Below, piece by piece: positions 11,563 to 25,054 of a stretch of DNA of 64,000 bases. Each line of letters begins with the position of its first letter. Within the stretch, counting starts at the first letter, position 1. The notes beneath the pieces are model-generated. The model saw only the letters and a list, made by a program, of their open reading frames with translations, was not told where the DNA came from and made no database searches. The stretch is from the NCBI GenBank assembly GCA_030248225.1, contig JASANE010011810.1, forward strand, positions 1 to 64,000, read 5' to 3'. A program made the position numbers and the translations under genes. The stretch is from Trileptium ribeirensis (taxonomy: Eukaryota > Nematoda > Enoplea > Enoplida > Thoracostomopsidae).

Positions 11563-12714
11563 GCTCAGGCCAGGGAGTAACCGGAAATTCCGGTTCCGGC
11601 GAAAATCGTGTTCCGGTTGCGGTTCCGGCAAAGCGCAAAAACCATACCGGAACCGGAATTCCGATTTAAAAATTTTGTTCGAAATTTTCTACATTTTTGC
11701 TTCATTTGTGGTCCAAACATACCTATGTAATATATGAATACAATCATCATGCTCTAATACAACCAAGCAAAAGAAAAGATTAACTCAACAATATGTCGTG
11801 CGAAACGTAAGTAGGGCGCATAATTTCAGTAGGAATTTTTCACAACCTGCAGGAGTTTGTTTACAAAACAAAGCTAGGTTGATGCATGTAGCAGCAATTT
11901 TGTACAGACTGAAGTCTGCGGGATATGTTCGAATTAAACCGGTCCAACTCGGTAACAGAGTATGGATTACGTAGAACTTAGCGTAAACTTGGCTACCATA
12001 AATTGCGTCAAGCATCAGCCACTGCGCTTGTAAACTTTGTAAATCAGTCCACATTGAATTAAATTAACGTTATATGTAACGCAGCCAGAAAATGCGTTCT
12101 AGGCAATGAACTGTATTTTTCGAAACTGTGCGAGCAGTATAACAGTTTACTCATTTATTGCATCGTGATCAGTAAGTTATCTTCATTATCACCTAACTGA
12201 CGGGCACTGTCTGAACAACGCTAGCCTAAATGGTGTCTCTGACTACTGTCAGAAAATTACCTTCTATTATTTTGTCTTAGAACCATATAAACCAATAATT
12301 TGAAGTATCCTACAGAACGACATGTAACAAACGTATGTGTAGTAAATGGAGGCGACTGGAGACAGAGCGAAAGTGTTTATTCTACGCTATATTCAAGCAT
12401 ATTTAGTTACGCAGTATACGCAAGGGTGTATAGTGGAAGGCATTTTGTGCTCTGGGTGTTCAAAACTTGACATTATTGATCAATAAAAAAACATTGTTAG
12501 CTTCCTTAGTCTCTTTAAAGTTTCAGAAAGACAATAATGCCATCGCAATACATTAATTTTAATGTAAAGGTTATTTTCAATACATTTTAAATCCACTATT
12601 CCTTCATTTCTTCCTTCAACTGTTTTACTATATATAAGTTTTGACCACCAGGTTCCGGATCCGGTTTAAATGGACAGTTCCGGTTGCTGGTTCTGGCTAT
12701 TCCCTGTCTAAGGC
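11563..12714. mobile_element. non-autonomous hAT element, copy 2
   Basis: The element spans 11571-12706 (1136 bp). It has the same CAGGGAGTAACCGGAA left end and TTCCGG-rich subterminal blocks as the copy at 3564, and is collinear with it throughout. The right end is GGCTATTCCCTG. The flanks GCTCAGGC and TCTAAGGC match at 6 of 8 positions and are read as a decayed target duplication. It is older than copy 1, judging by the eroded duplication and small indels. Confidence 0.82.
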
Positions 12715-14727
12715 TTAGAATCACTCCGTAACCCATCAAACGATTTAGCCGCTTTCACCACCATTCGACTCAGCTCGTCAATGATATAATGATATATGTA
12801 TGAACTAGAATAATATATAAAATTATACATTTACGAGCAAATTGTTTTCCAAAATTTTAAATACCAATGTTATATGCCAATTTTTGGGTGTTCCATTGGG
12901 AACCCAAATACGAATAAAATTATAAACGAGTGAAATGGTAGCAAAACAATCAATGTATCTTCAAAACTGACCAATTTTGACTTGGGGGCTATTAATCGAA
13001 AAGACATATTTAATGTACTATCTGCTGTACAAATTATCACGAGGGCATAACCTGCATCGTTTGAGATCAGAAACCCATAGGGATCAAACATTTGTTCGCG
13101 AACACGACGATCTTAGGTATAGGGGATCGATTTGTTCATGACGTCACTACTGCATTAAATTTCTTCGCGAACACTGAACAATCTATACGCAAACCTGACA
13201 AGCATTAGGGAATCGAACTTTGGCAAAGGGAAATCGCCAAATTTCTGTTCGCAGCACAAAGTATAATTTATGACACTTGTATTTGATTTTGCCAAGTTAT
13301 AGTTAGCGAACAACCGAATGCAATTGAGCATCTTTTCCGCAACAAGGGTTTGAGATTCGATATCGGTTATTACAAAATAGAATGGTTCCTGGGGCCATTT
13401 TGAGTTTACTCGCGCAATTTGCTTCTTTCTATACAGAAACTATTAAAAGGATTCACCTAATTCGAAATTACAAATAGATGAAAACAGTAGCATATTAATT
13501 CAGACTAAAAATAGCTTTTGAAAATCACATTCCCTTTTTTCCTGGTGGAATCATTGGTGCATGAGTAAACTTAAGGTGCGCCCCTTATGGCCTCCTTCTG
13601 TCATTCGCGATTGGCAATCGCTTGTTCGGCGTACCAGCTATCCGTCAACATAAAAGCGATCATAAAATTATTAGTCAAAACGTTATGAAAAAAATATTGG
13701 CCTATTAACGATTACTTCAAAAACATTGAGTAACAGATTTGTGACTGTTTGAAATTTGAACTGGAAAATTTTTATTATATCACCGAATGAAAATTCCACC
13801 GTTTAGAGTCTTAAAAGCTACAGATCACATGTTTGCGTACTACAAGTATTATCATTAATAAAACGAAATGTGTTAGGGCAACGAAAAAATACGGAATGCT
13901 GGTTGCCACGTTGTGCGTCGTGAAACGAATTCGAGGCTAAATGGCAAATAATATGTGCATTTTGTCAGCGAACAGAAATTGCCGTGTTCCGCAACCAGTT
14001 TCTCTGCGCTCGCGATCAGAAAAGTTTTAAATTTGGAATGGCTATTTGTAATGACAGTTTTGTTCTCTTACAGAGTTTTGTACATAGTGTCAAATAAAGA
14101 GGATGGTAGGCGGCATAGCTTAAGTTTATTCATGCTTGGGTTATTGGAGTAAACCCAATCAGTGCGCTGTTGATTAGAATTTTGGAACAAAACCTAATTT
14201 ATCAATAATTGTTTAACCGCTTTAAATTTTTCACAACGAAACACCATGTCCCGAAAAATTACCATTATGTTTTATTCTAATGAAACGAAATGAATTTCAT
14301 GAAAATAAACAATAGTCAACTGCAGCAAATATTGCTACTCCGACTCCATTTTGTTCATCGAATATTTGCGTTGACATAAAATGTGCCGTGCTCGTTTATT
14401 TCCTGAGTACCAGCCGTTTAAAAACAGTTCGAAATTACATACATTGACACAAAATTTGTTAAAACTCGCTGTTGTATTTATTGAGGAAGTTGGATTTCAC
14501 TGCGCATAAGTTCCCAGGTGCTTTGTTACTGATAGTTGCTAACAGCAATAAAAAACGGTGAAGAATCATCAAAACTGTCTTTCTAAATTCTGCTAAAATC
14601 GTGATCGATATGGATGCTTATCAAATTCGCGCCTTAGAAATCTCTTCTTCTACTGTACGCAGCGGCTGGACTGAATAATTCAGTAGGATAGCAGTAATGC
14701 CTATATAAACATAAGTCATGCGACAAG
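12715..14727. other. large receptor intron, middle part
   Basis: AT-rich, no exon recognised. Several short frames (12870-13091 minus; 13955-14152 plus) have no domain. Confidence 0.4.
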
Positions 14728-16852
14728 TATTGATGGGCAAAAAATCCGGATATCCGGCGGCGGGATATCTGCATAATCCGGTTATTCTGATATTGGATCC
14801 GGTGAGCAGTTACAAAATTATACTGATTAACAAGCCACAAACAACTGATTATTTGAGGATGCCGGGAATGAACTGTTGATAGATATGTTTAGCTATGACT
14901 TTTTGAGAAGACATTTTGTCGTTAGATCTACTTATTGTGGGCTTAGGCGCTCAATTTTAGCGTGTATATTTGTCTCAGGCCATTGAGACTTTGATTTTTT
15001 AGATAACCGTCTCAACATAATGGATAACTGGATACCCAAAATATTTCCATTTTCAAAACTAGTATTTCTGTCTTTTTCTCGTCTTTTCACTGTAACCCAA
15101 TTTATGATACGGTATTGTTACTGCATTCAAAATGTACTTACACGCGGATTTAAACTCACTAATAATATTAATAAAATTATCTGCCGTTTTCATTTTTCTG
15201 GATGAGTTTCAGCTTCTATAACTAAATAATCTATCGAAATTTCGTATTTTCCGGACTTACAAACTGTTAAGACTAGTAAATTTTAAGTTTCGTTTGATTT
15301 TTTGAATTATTTATATTTCTGAATTTGACTTTTAATGTTGCAGCTTGTTGAAACGGAGATAGTGAAGGGACCGCAGTTTTCATTGAGGGAGCTTTTTGGG
15401 AAAATCGTGAAGATTTCTCAGTCGGTATAATCCATAACTCATCACCGGGTGCATGGATTCAGACGTTTTTTCCATTTCTGCGCTTAAGTTGAACAATAAG
15501 ACCCCAAACCTAGTTTTCCAGGTTCAAATTAGCAAAAACCATTGTTCAATGGTCCTTCGCCAAATCTGGAAACACGGTTTCCGATGTTTCGCAACTTATA
15601 TCTCGCGGCAGAGGTTTCCATAAATCGCCGCCTGGAATGAGCTCATGGCCATCTGCAACGTTGTGAACAACACTTTTTGGTTGAACCATTCTATGGGCCT
15701 GTTACCATTGACGGAGTCCATTTGCACAATGTGGTCTGTTTTCTTTTGCTTAGTTATGTATTGCCACCAGGGCATTAAGAATCGCCTATATAGGTTTTTC
15801 AGTGCGCTGAATACAATGGCTCAGTGACTAGTGACGCAGGTATATTGCGCAGAGGCCGATTCGGTCTGGATATTTGACAGCCGGACAGCCCCTACTCAGC
15901 CTGTAGTGTCACTTTGTTTCGGAGACAGCGAAATAAAAAATTGACTTTGGGTTGCTAAAAAGTAGGAATTCCGTTGCAAATATGTTCTTGGTTTTATAAA
16001 ATCGAGAACTCTTTCATTTTTTATTTCATTATTCTCTCTGACTTCACAACACTCTTCATGATAGTAATGCGCTCTATGTAGCTAAATATCGTTGACGAAA
16101 TATTTCCTGTGCGCTCCTGTCTTTGAAACAAAATAGTGATCCGCTGTAACTAACTGGTCAACGTAACAGACGTTTTTATTGTAGCATGCCTAACGTTTAT
16201 TTCAATATTTCAATAAAGGCAAGACGAAAACCTTCTTAGTTATAATATTTACTCAGCTTTTTGTAAAGTAGAGTGGAGAGGTTCGTATCTGCGAAACGGG
16301 GCGGACCGCTGCGGTCCGCACCAAATAAATACCGGTCCGGACTACAGGCCAGACCAGTCCGGCTGCATCACCATTGGTTGTATAGTCCAGAAACATTTCG
16401 TATCTTTCTAGTGGTATTGAAGAGGTTCGGAATCAGAAAACCCGATTTGTTTGTCTTTAGTTTGTTGGTTGGTTGGCTATATTACTTTCAGGCTATGTGA
16501 TAGTATGAACAAAAATTTTAACAACAATCATGAAAATTCAGAGAATATGTAGATTTTAAAAATGTAACGCTGTGGAGTTGCATATTGTGCTGGTATTGTC
16601 CTGGAGACTGCTAAATCTAACTAATAAACTTCAGATGCTCCAAACTTGAACATTTTGTGATGGTATAAACTTGCACTTTTTTGTCAGAAATAATGTATAT
16701 ATTTAGCTTCGGCTGTTTAGACTTTATTTACAAATTGCTGGTTTTGGACAACCCCATATCCCTAGCTTCCAGTTGGCTCCGGCGGCTCTCTGGCACCCCA
16801 TATAAATTTCCAACATATCCAAAATACCACAAATTTCCGCTTTATTATGAAT

Positions 16853-18786
16853 GAATTAGTCAGGGTTGTTATGGGAATTGATTTTCAATTCCTATTCCAT
16901 CCCATTCCCACCAGAATTTCCGCGGGAATTCCCATGGGAATCTTCATGAGAATTACCATAGAGTCCTTTTTGAGGCCAGTCCATCGAAACTTGCTTTGAA
17001 GATTAAGGTATAGAAGATATCAATGCTACGTGCAGGATATGGTATCAATTTTTGCCATAAGACACTCTTATCCACTCGTCAATGCTTTATTGAACATAAC
17101 AAAAGGCTAACCTCAAATTTACAGCATGAATGAGGGAAAAAGCCAATATAGGTGTTCAGTTAAGAAATTGACCAATGTCCAACGAACACTCGCTCAAATT
17201 TTCCGCAATCCCGCCAGCGACATCTCGACCTTCTTAATTACACTGTCAATTTCCCTGGTAACGATTTCGTCCATCCTTTCTTCGTGTGCGCCGACAACGA
17301 GAATAAAATGTGCGCAGCTTTCGATGGTCGGTTTGAAAATCCTGACTTTAAATTTGGCGGTCGAATCGGATATACTGAAGACGCCTTCTCGACTTGCATC
17401 AAGCATGTCTTTGAAAAAACCTAATGCTCAGCTTAAGGCTCTGTTAGACCAACTTAGAGAGGTAGAAAATTTCTACAATCGCCTGGACGATAAGGCTAAA
17501 ACTTGCTCAGGACTATTCCTGAAATGTGCACCACCAACCCATGGCGGTTTTATCATACACCGTTAGTTTCTGCTGTCGACAATCACCACTGTTTCTTATT
17601 GGAAGATGACCGAACCGTTGCTGGTAGTATTACATCACTGGGACTTTTGACAGCTTTGCTTTCGGTACAGATTTGTGCCGAAATTTCTTTGACCGCGTCA
17701 AAATTCAGGGGTCTACCTCACACTTATATTTCTTCAACTATCTATCGCTTGACATTCAGTTGTTTAAGCTTCAGGTGGATACCGCTGTGACACCGGAAAT
17801 ATCTTTGAAGAGCTGGTCAGTCCTTATGGTCCAGCGAAAATGGCAAAGTCTGAGCCTGAAACAATGTTGGTAAAAGAGACTGCATTGTTTGAAAACTTGC
17901 GACATCCATTTAAAGATCTGAGGAAGTATCGGAAAGAAGCGACACAACTACCAATTTTGCAAGAATATGCCAAAATGATTCTTTATAATTCCGGTGCCAT
18001 CCGTATACACTGATCGCGTTTTCGAAGAAGCAGACATGGTTCTATCAAAGCTCAGGAAGAAGCCTCCGCCGCCCGCAAGTTCTGCAGGACATGCTACACG
18101 TGAAATACAACAAAAACATCGACCACCGGAAACTTTGAAATATCCGCAGACGAGGTCAAGGCTTCATTGGATGCTACACGTAGCAGTGATGTCGAGAGCG
18201 AGGACGATGAGCATTAACAAACTCTACTGATAGAACTAGTTGTACGTTAGAAACAAATTACCACGAGAAATGTTAGTATCATGGCTGCTATCTGCAAGGG
18301 TTACTTCGGCTCCTAGTAGTGTGGTTCCCTAAGAAATATGTTTATATGTTGGGGACATGTTGCCATGAGATATGTTAGTATCATGATTGCTAGTTTCAAA
18401 GGAAAAGTTCGTACCTTGGGTTGAGTGTTAGAAATGGGGAACGTTTGTACCTATTAACCAAGCATCTGTACAGAAACTAGAGAAACCAGTTAGTATCTAG
18501 CGGCAGATGTTTGGGCCCGTGGCGGGTCTTATCCTCACTATCTATAGCGATGGGTATGTTGAGCAATGATTGTGCGCAGCAAATGCGCCATACTCATCTC
18601 ACCGTGGATCAACGTTGACAAAGAATTTGCACTTGCGTGAATTGTTTGGAGAGGATAAAATAGTTTTCAATCGTTTCCAAATAGTCCCACGTTGGAATTG
18701 AATTCCCATGGAATCAAAATAATTTTCATCCTATCCATTCCCATCAAAAAGGGAATTCCCATTCCCATGACCACTTTGGAATTAGT
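16853..18786 (+). mobile_element. hAT element with decayed transposase, perfect 8-bp target duplication
   Basis: The element spans 16861-18778 (1918 bp). The left end is CAGGGTTGTTATGGGAATTG and the right end is the complement of CAAAGTGGTCATGGGAATGG. Direct 8-bp repeats GAATTAGT flank it at 16853-16860 and 18779-18786. Both subterminal regions are full of GGGAATT/AATTCCC motifs. The interior carries the C-terminal part of a hAT transposase in broken frames. Confidence 0.87.
17126..18229 (+). pseudogene. hAT transposase remnant (C-terminal dimerization domain)
   Basis: The best-preserved part is at about 17940-18060. One frame reads LPILQEYAKMIL. After a frameshift near 17985 the next reads PSVYTDRVFEEADMVLSKLR. 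Together these are the hAT-family C-terminal dimerization signature: the LPxLxxYA block, then an SSVYTERVFSEAG-like block. Upstream, an open frame of 146 codons (17126-17566) and shorter ones are probably the eroded core, but I could not identify the RNase H-like catalytic residues. A stop follows the HIRIH-type end of the first frame. It is not functional. Confidence 0.7.
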
Positions 18787-19123
18787 GTTATATATTCATT
18801 AAAATAGCGACAACTATCTATTCGCAACATGTTCACTGAAATAGGTTTAATCGTCGACTAGTGTCAGCCTATACCGAAAATTTTTGGTACAAAAGTATCT
18901 TATTAAACGAAAAATGTTTGTTTATATCTCAAATCCTTAATACATCATAAAATAGAGATGTCGTAGTGAATGGTCAAGTCCAGTAGACAGTCTTAGAAGT
19001 TTAAATAAAAGTTGGAAATTTTAGGATATAGTTTCCCATATCCGGATAATCCGGATATCTCATATATCCCACAGTTTTACCTGAATATCATGATATGGTA
19101 ACCTATATCCGTGTTCATCACTA

Positions 19124-21055
19124 ATGACGAGCACTACAAACATCGCAGCACTACAATAGCATCAGCTATTTCTATCATCACATTGTTCTCATTACTATAT
19201 TGTCAACATTATTTACTTGATCTCTGCGTAGTATGTACACGTTTGTATATAAAATTAAATAATACTCGAACACTGCAGATTTAAGATAAATAGAAAATCA
19301 GTTCATAAGAATCAGCCGCAAAATATTTAGCAAGAAGAATCAGGTTTATGACCCAAAATCGAAAATTACTTTCAGAAATTTAATTGCACTAAAAGGATAA
19401 CAGAAGTAGCTATTTCCATCATAATATTATTATCATTTTGCTTTCCGCTATCAATTTTCTAACATGCTCATGTGCGATAATGCGAAATATGTTGAGATCT
19501 TCCGCTCTAACGATGGCGCCACACAACTCGTACACATGCCCTGGGAGCATGTGTTCCCTTGTAAAACACATCGGCACATTACATAACATTTCGACGTTAA
19601 ATTTACTACAATTTGGCACTTTACATGGTCACAGTCGGGCCAACAGCAGTTTCCATGAACGCATGTCGCGAATTGTCTGCGCGCACTGTATTACGGCTGC
19701 ACGAGAGACGTCAAATATGTAGGTGTAACCTTCATTACCTTATAGTATATTTCTGCCACTCATATACATAACCAAGATCTCCGCAAGCGGTACCTGCTAT
19801 GATTCAAGAATGTCTAATAACAGGCACAAATCTTTTGGTGCATTTTAGAATACATCAACATTTGTAGTGAGAATAGTTATAGCCACAGTAATAAGGTTCA
19901 ATTTTCCTTTTAATGTTGGATAGGCCATGACTTTGGCATGATTCAGCGATTTTGCAAAACCTGCAGTGCTCCTCGCCTCAATTTTGAGAGTGCATTTGCA
20001 TAACTACTTGGTAAACGACCTTCAATAACGAAAGATAAATCAGCACTATGTACATGGTTTAAATGATTTTTTCGACATTTAATGACAGACTATCGTGTTG
20101 TGAGCGTTGAATCTGACTACAATGGCCAGATCAGATGAAAGATATTCCGCTATTGCTCAAAGATCGGGTCAGCCTTAGATGATGCGAAAATGGGTTCTAC
20201 GCACAAAACAACCAACATTGTATCGTTTTCTAGAAGATCGAAATTCAGAAAATAATTGTCGATTTCGGGTCCCAGATATTTTAAGCAAGCGGAGTTTCAA
20301 TAGAAGGGAATTCAGATAAAATTGCTGCTTAATGCAACAACTAAATTTTATAGCCCAAAGGACTGAGTTTTGTTTGAAAAAATTAATCATGTTGTTTATA
20401 ATTAAAAAACGACATTGGGCAAGGTATTTGATGGGATGACTGAGTAACTAATGTTTCCCTGTCAATTATACCACGATCGTGATAGCGAATTCAAAACTTA
20501 CGTTCATGGTCTCTAATCCAAACCTTAAATCAGTGTATATTATAGTAATCAAATATATGCACTACACATGGCGTAAAGTCAAACAGCGTTCACACAAGGC
20601 GTGTCGCCTAAAAGTGTGAACGTCAAATTTTACAAAGCAAACGTCACAGCATAAATTATTTCTCGACAAATATTCATTATCGTACAACAGTGTTAATTTA
20701 AAGAAGAGAAGATCAACGCTTGTTCAGAATTAAATTGTTCAAGAACATGCGCCTGGAAACTGATTATGTCGTCACGATGATATTGACGTTGATCGTAGTC
20801 ACAAAATACATCTTCACAACATTTCAGACAGCATAAATCTATTTCTATGCACAAAATTAGCACTCGAAAAAATCCATATTATTTCAACAGTTTATTTTGT
20901 ATGCCAGTAAATTCACATGCTATATCGCTTTAGCTATTAAGCTCACAAAAATGAACGACGGGTGGAACTAGTATTTAGATTGCTGCTACTTCAGTACGAA
21001 GCAGTGCAATTTTATTGTGAACCTTTCACTATTTTAAATCGCATGGCAAGAAAGC
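19124..21055. other. large receptor intron, middle part
   Basis: No exon is recognised with confidence. The short open frame near 19468-19600 was considered and set aside (see the rejected items). Confidence 0.4.
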
Positions 21056-21731
21056 TTAACTCAGTCTAAATTGGAGTAAAGTAATATATCTGAAACGCAG
21101 CCAGAAACTGTGTTCTTGGTAATGAACTGTATTTATTGAAACTGTGTGAGCAGTATCACAGTTTATTTCATTTATAGCATTCTGACCAGAAAGTCATCTT
21201 CATCTGGCTGTGGGCACTGGTTGCCCAATGCTAGCCTAAACAATGTCTCTGACCACTGATCAGAAAATTATTGTATACTTTCTTCTATTTTCTTTTAGTA
21301 CCATTTAAACCAATAACTTGAAGTATATAACCTACGAAATAACATGTAACAAACGTATGAATAGTAAAGGGAGGCGACTGAAGACATAGCCAAAGTGTCT
21401 AGTCTATGCTCTATGCTCGTTACAAGCACATTCAGTTTGACGCAATTTACGCAACGCTTAAAACGCTATATAGTACTAGGCTTTTTTGCTTTGGATGTCC
21501 ACAAGCCGACATATTGATGTGTAAATAATCGCTAATAGCTTTCTCAGTCTCTTCAACGTTCCAGCGGGCAACGCTGTCATCGCAATACATTCAATTTAAT
21601 GTAAAAGTTGTAATATATTTTACATCCACTGTACTTTCATTTCTCCCTTCAACTGTTTTACTTCTATAAGTTTCGAAAACCAGATTCCGCTTCCGGTTTA
21701 ATTCGACGGTTCCGGCTCCGGTTAATCCCTA
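21056..21731. mobile_element. non-autonomous hAT element, copy 3, truncated
   Basis: This is collinear with the right half of copies 1 (from about 4043) and 2 (from about 12037). It begins at CAGTCTAAATTGGAGTAAA and ends in the TTCCGG-rich block and GGTTAATCCCTA, a mutated version of the terminal TTATTCCCTG. The left half and left terminus are missing, and no target duplication can be defined. Confidence 0.72.
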
Positions 21732-23870
21732 CTCCAAAGTCATAACTCCGCTTATGCGTGGATTATTCAAACAAAATACAGAAAAGATGCCTTTACATAT
21801 AGCACAGCAAAATTGAAATACAAGAGCCATGTTGCACGTTGAAATACGACTAAATATGCTTCATTTTGCTTCCTATGTGTTTATTATGCTCGAAATTTAA
21901 ACATGGTTAATGCTAGAAATGACGAAAGAATTAACAAACATGAATTAGTTCAGCCGGTTTCTTGGCAGATTTATTCAAACGTTGTATATCGGATACGCTA
22001 GTAGTGAGGTTTATTAAAATTCGAATGAACATCTACCTTCTTCCTTCATTGCGGTGGCTCAAATCCAAATCGTTTGCCGTACGCCACTTTTGAATTTTTG
22101 CCGCAGCTCAGCTGTGTTTCGTAGGAAAGCTACACAGTGCACAGTTTGACAAAGCTGGAAAACAATGTCACAGCCTAACGGCTGTGACAAAAATTGTTTA
22201 GCGGATTAGTAGGTACTCACAACACAAGTCAACGAAATTATATTAAAAATCAAAAACAACAATAAATGAAAAAGTAAACGCAAGAATAATAAACTAGAAA
22301 AACACAAAACAACCTAAAATTCATTGGGTAGGCGTGGCAGGATCGCGCAAACGGTAGCGGAAGTACTCACGAAGAAAAAAGGGGATAGGTGAAATTAAGG
22401 TAACAAGAATCAAGACGCAGTATAAACCGTCACAAGGTACGGTAGCATATAATAGTTAAAGAGACACTGCATGACAGCTAGCAGGATTCCGCTAAATGAC
22501 GGTCACCTTTGAAGCACTTCAAGTAGATTAAATACTCGAGATTCGTTTATGGTTTAATTGCAAAAATTAGCGATTTAAACTAATATAATAATTACTTTGT
22601 GTGTTCAAATTATATATTTTAAATACCGTCGCAACTCGGAATCGCTTGCCTTGTGTTAGGTTTACAATTTCCTAGTTACGGTTCTGTAGTTGGCCTGAAA
22701 ACATTGACATTCAGTTTTGCAACGATTAAATGTATTAAGTCGCATGCGACATGTGTTGTATGTTAAGAACAACTATCAAAGATTAACAGAAAAATAAGAT
22801 AATCAAAACTCAAATGAATAAATTAGAAGGAAGAACGATGGTTTTACCAGTAACGGAAATTCGAAATCACAGTAGCGGACCCAAGCAAAACCATTTAATA
22901 ATTATTTTGCTAACCGGTTAGAAACCAGTTACGCGCGATACGCTTCACCTCAGGCGCATAAAAATTATTACTGCTTCAAATTATATCCATGCGACAGTAC
23001 AATAAATATGAAAAGTAATTGAGAAAACTTGCGTCACTGTTCGATAACGGCGGCATAATCACTTAACGTTAAGTGTTTTTTATCTTCTTATAATAATTCT
23101 ATACATGCATCTGTGCATATCCGAAAACTATATACAAAATTATGTAACAATAATAAAACTAATATCCTTAAATCAAAGTACGGATGTTATTTGCTAAAAT
23201 TGCTTACACGCTAATATTCTAAAAGTAGAAGCTAAATAGCCTAACAAGGACGTAAACCGTCCTGAACGTAGAAGCATAAAATATTACTAAGAAATATACT
23301 GCCACTTTGTCGTTATTATTAGAGTTGATCTATAATTATTCTACGATACATCACAGCAAACGCAATTCAGTATAATATAGGTTTTATTAGTGAACCAATC
23401 TGACAGCAACCTATCTATGGCTGAACACTGCGTTTTTGTTATCCGATGCACCGCAAAGACAGAGAAAACAGTAACTTTTGCAGCTCCTATGCTGGGACGA
23501 TCGAATCTTACGCGTAGGGTATCTGGCTTCTCTAAACAGGGGGCATATATATCAACTTCAAACGGGTTCTTCCAGTCTATGCCCGCAGGTGAATTGTGCC
23601 CTCCTCCCAATACATGTCCCCACGTACTTTCCTGCACGGCTAGAAAGAACCAATTTTTGTATAATGGGGGAAAATATGCTATTTTTATTTTGGCTAGAAA
23701 TCTTAAAAATTTTCTCTACATCGTAAAAATCGCTAAAATTTTCATTTTATACAAAACGACAGATCCAATCAGCTTTTAATTAAACTACTACGCCAATGGA
23801 ACAAGTAATAGCTGCTATTCCCTGGTGTGTAAACCCGGTACTTATTAACCACAGTTTTAAGTTTTCTGGC
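21732..23870. other. large receptor intron, distal part
   Basis: No exon is recognised. At 23390-23779 there are overlapping frames on both strands (129 aa plus, 98 aa minus) with no recognisable domain. At 23814-23823 the string TATTCCCTGG resembles an isolated hAT right terminus, but no partner end was found. Confidence 0.4.
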
Positions 23871-25054
23871 AGTCACAGTACTTTAAAGTCCAGATGAAAC
23901 GAGAGAACCGTTCCCAAATCACTTTCGCTTTTCCAGTCACGACACCCCCTGCTATACCCCAAGTATAATTTGGATAGTTTGAAGAAGCGAGAGTATTTTG
24001 GAAATATTACATGCAGCTGTTCAATGTATGCTAGTGCGACACTTTACAGAAACTATCACTTTTGTATTATTTCGAGTATTGCTTCTTGTTAATATTGATT
24101 CCTCCCGACTATATCCATCTGAAAAAATATCTTTTGTGAAACTTTACTGTTTATAAATATGGAAAGTATATCCCACGCCCATTGGAAAATTGTATCGAAC
24201 CAATAATAACTCCAGTGCACAAGATCATGCTGAAAATTATCTTCCGACTTCAAAAAAGTATAATTTTTATGCCAGGTCATCCCTAGCCTAATTAAGTAGC
24301 GGTCAGAAAACTGCAGTAAGCGCTGCGGTATTATGCAACCTTGTGGGATAACTCAATAACAGCACTCCAATCGTACTACCTTGTACCGCTATTTCAACGA
24401 GCCTCAATATAACCCGTTAAACAACTAAGTCTTATCTGTATGATAATGGTTGCTTCCAAAAAGTCACAGTACTTTAAAGTCGAGATGAAACGAGAGAACC
24501 GTTCCCAAATCACTTTCGCTTTTCCAGTCACGACACCCCCTGCTATACCCCAAGTATAATTTGGATAGTTTGAAGAAGCGAGAGTATTTTGGAAATATTA
24601 CATACTGCTGTTCAATGTATGCTAGTGCGACACTTTACAGAAACTATCACTTTTGTATTATTTCGAGTATTGCTTCTTGTTAATATTGATTCCTCCAGAC
24701 TATATCCATCTGAAAAAATATGTTTTGTGAAACTTTACTGTTTATAAATATGGAAAGTATATCCCACGCCCATTGGAAAATTGTATCGAACCAATAATAA
24801 CTCCAGTGCGCAAGATCATGCTGAAAATTATCTTCCGACTTCAAAAAATTATAATTTTTTATGCCAGGTCATCCCTAGCCTAATTAAGTAGCGGTCAGAA
24901 AACTGCAGTAAGCGCTGCGGTATTATGCAACCTTGTGGGATAACTCAATAACAGCACTCCAATCGTACTACCTTGTACCGCTATTTCAACGAGCCTCAAT
25001 ATAACCCGTTAAACAACTAAGTCTTATCTGTATGATAATGGTTGCTTCCAAAAA
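23871..25054. repeat. 591-bp tandem duplication
   Basis: Unit 1 (23871-24461) and unit 2 (24462-25053) are head-to-tail copies starting AGTCACAGTACTTTAAAGT and ending GGTTGCTTCCAAAA. I count only a handful of substitutions and a 1-bp indel, so the identity is about 99 percent and the duplication is recent. No gene is in the unit. Confidence 0.9.

Larger units (their letters stand above)
14728..19123. mobile_element. putative TIR element with ATCCGGAT-rich ends, interrupted by a nested hAT
   Basis: The left end reads TATTGATGGGCA, followed by ATCCGGATATCCGG repeats. The right end is ATCCGGATAATCCGGATATC, later TGTTCATCACTA, roughly the inverse complement of the left. The flanking octamers GCGACAAG and ATGACGAG agree at 5 of 8 positions, and all three differences are transitions. 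This fits an old hAT-like insertion with an 8-bp duplication. The interior (about 15.3-16.5 kb) has no recognisable transposase. The hAT at 16861-18778 lies inside it. Confidence 0.5.

Noticed and set aside
19468..19600. Plus-strand frame with KYVEIFRSND, reminiscent of the end of an hnRNP H/ESRP-type RRM
   Set aside because: A single short match, with no RNP motifs, splice sites or neighbouring exons.
23341..23779. Overlapping 129- and 98-codon frames on opposite strands
   Set aside because: No recognisable domain, and low AT content by chance explains the open frames.
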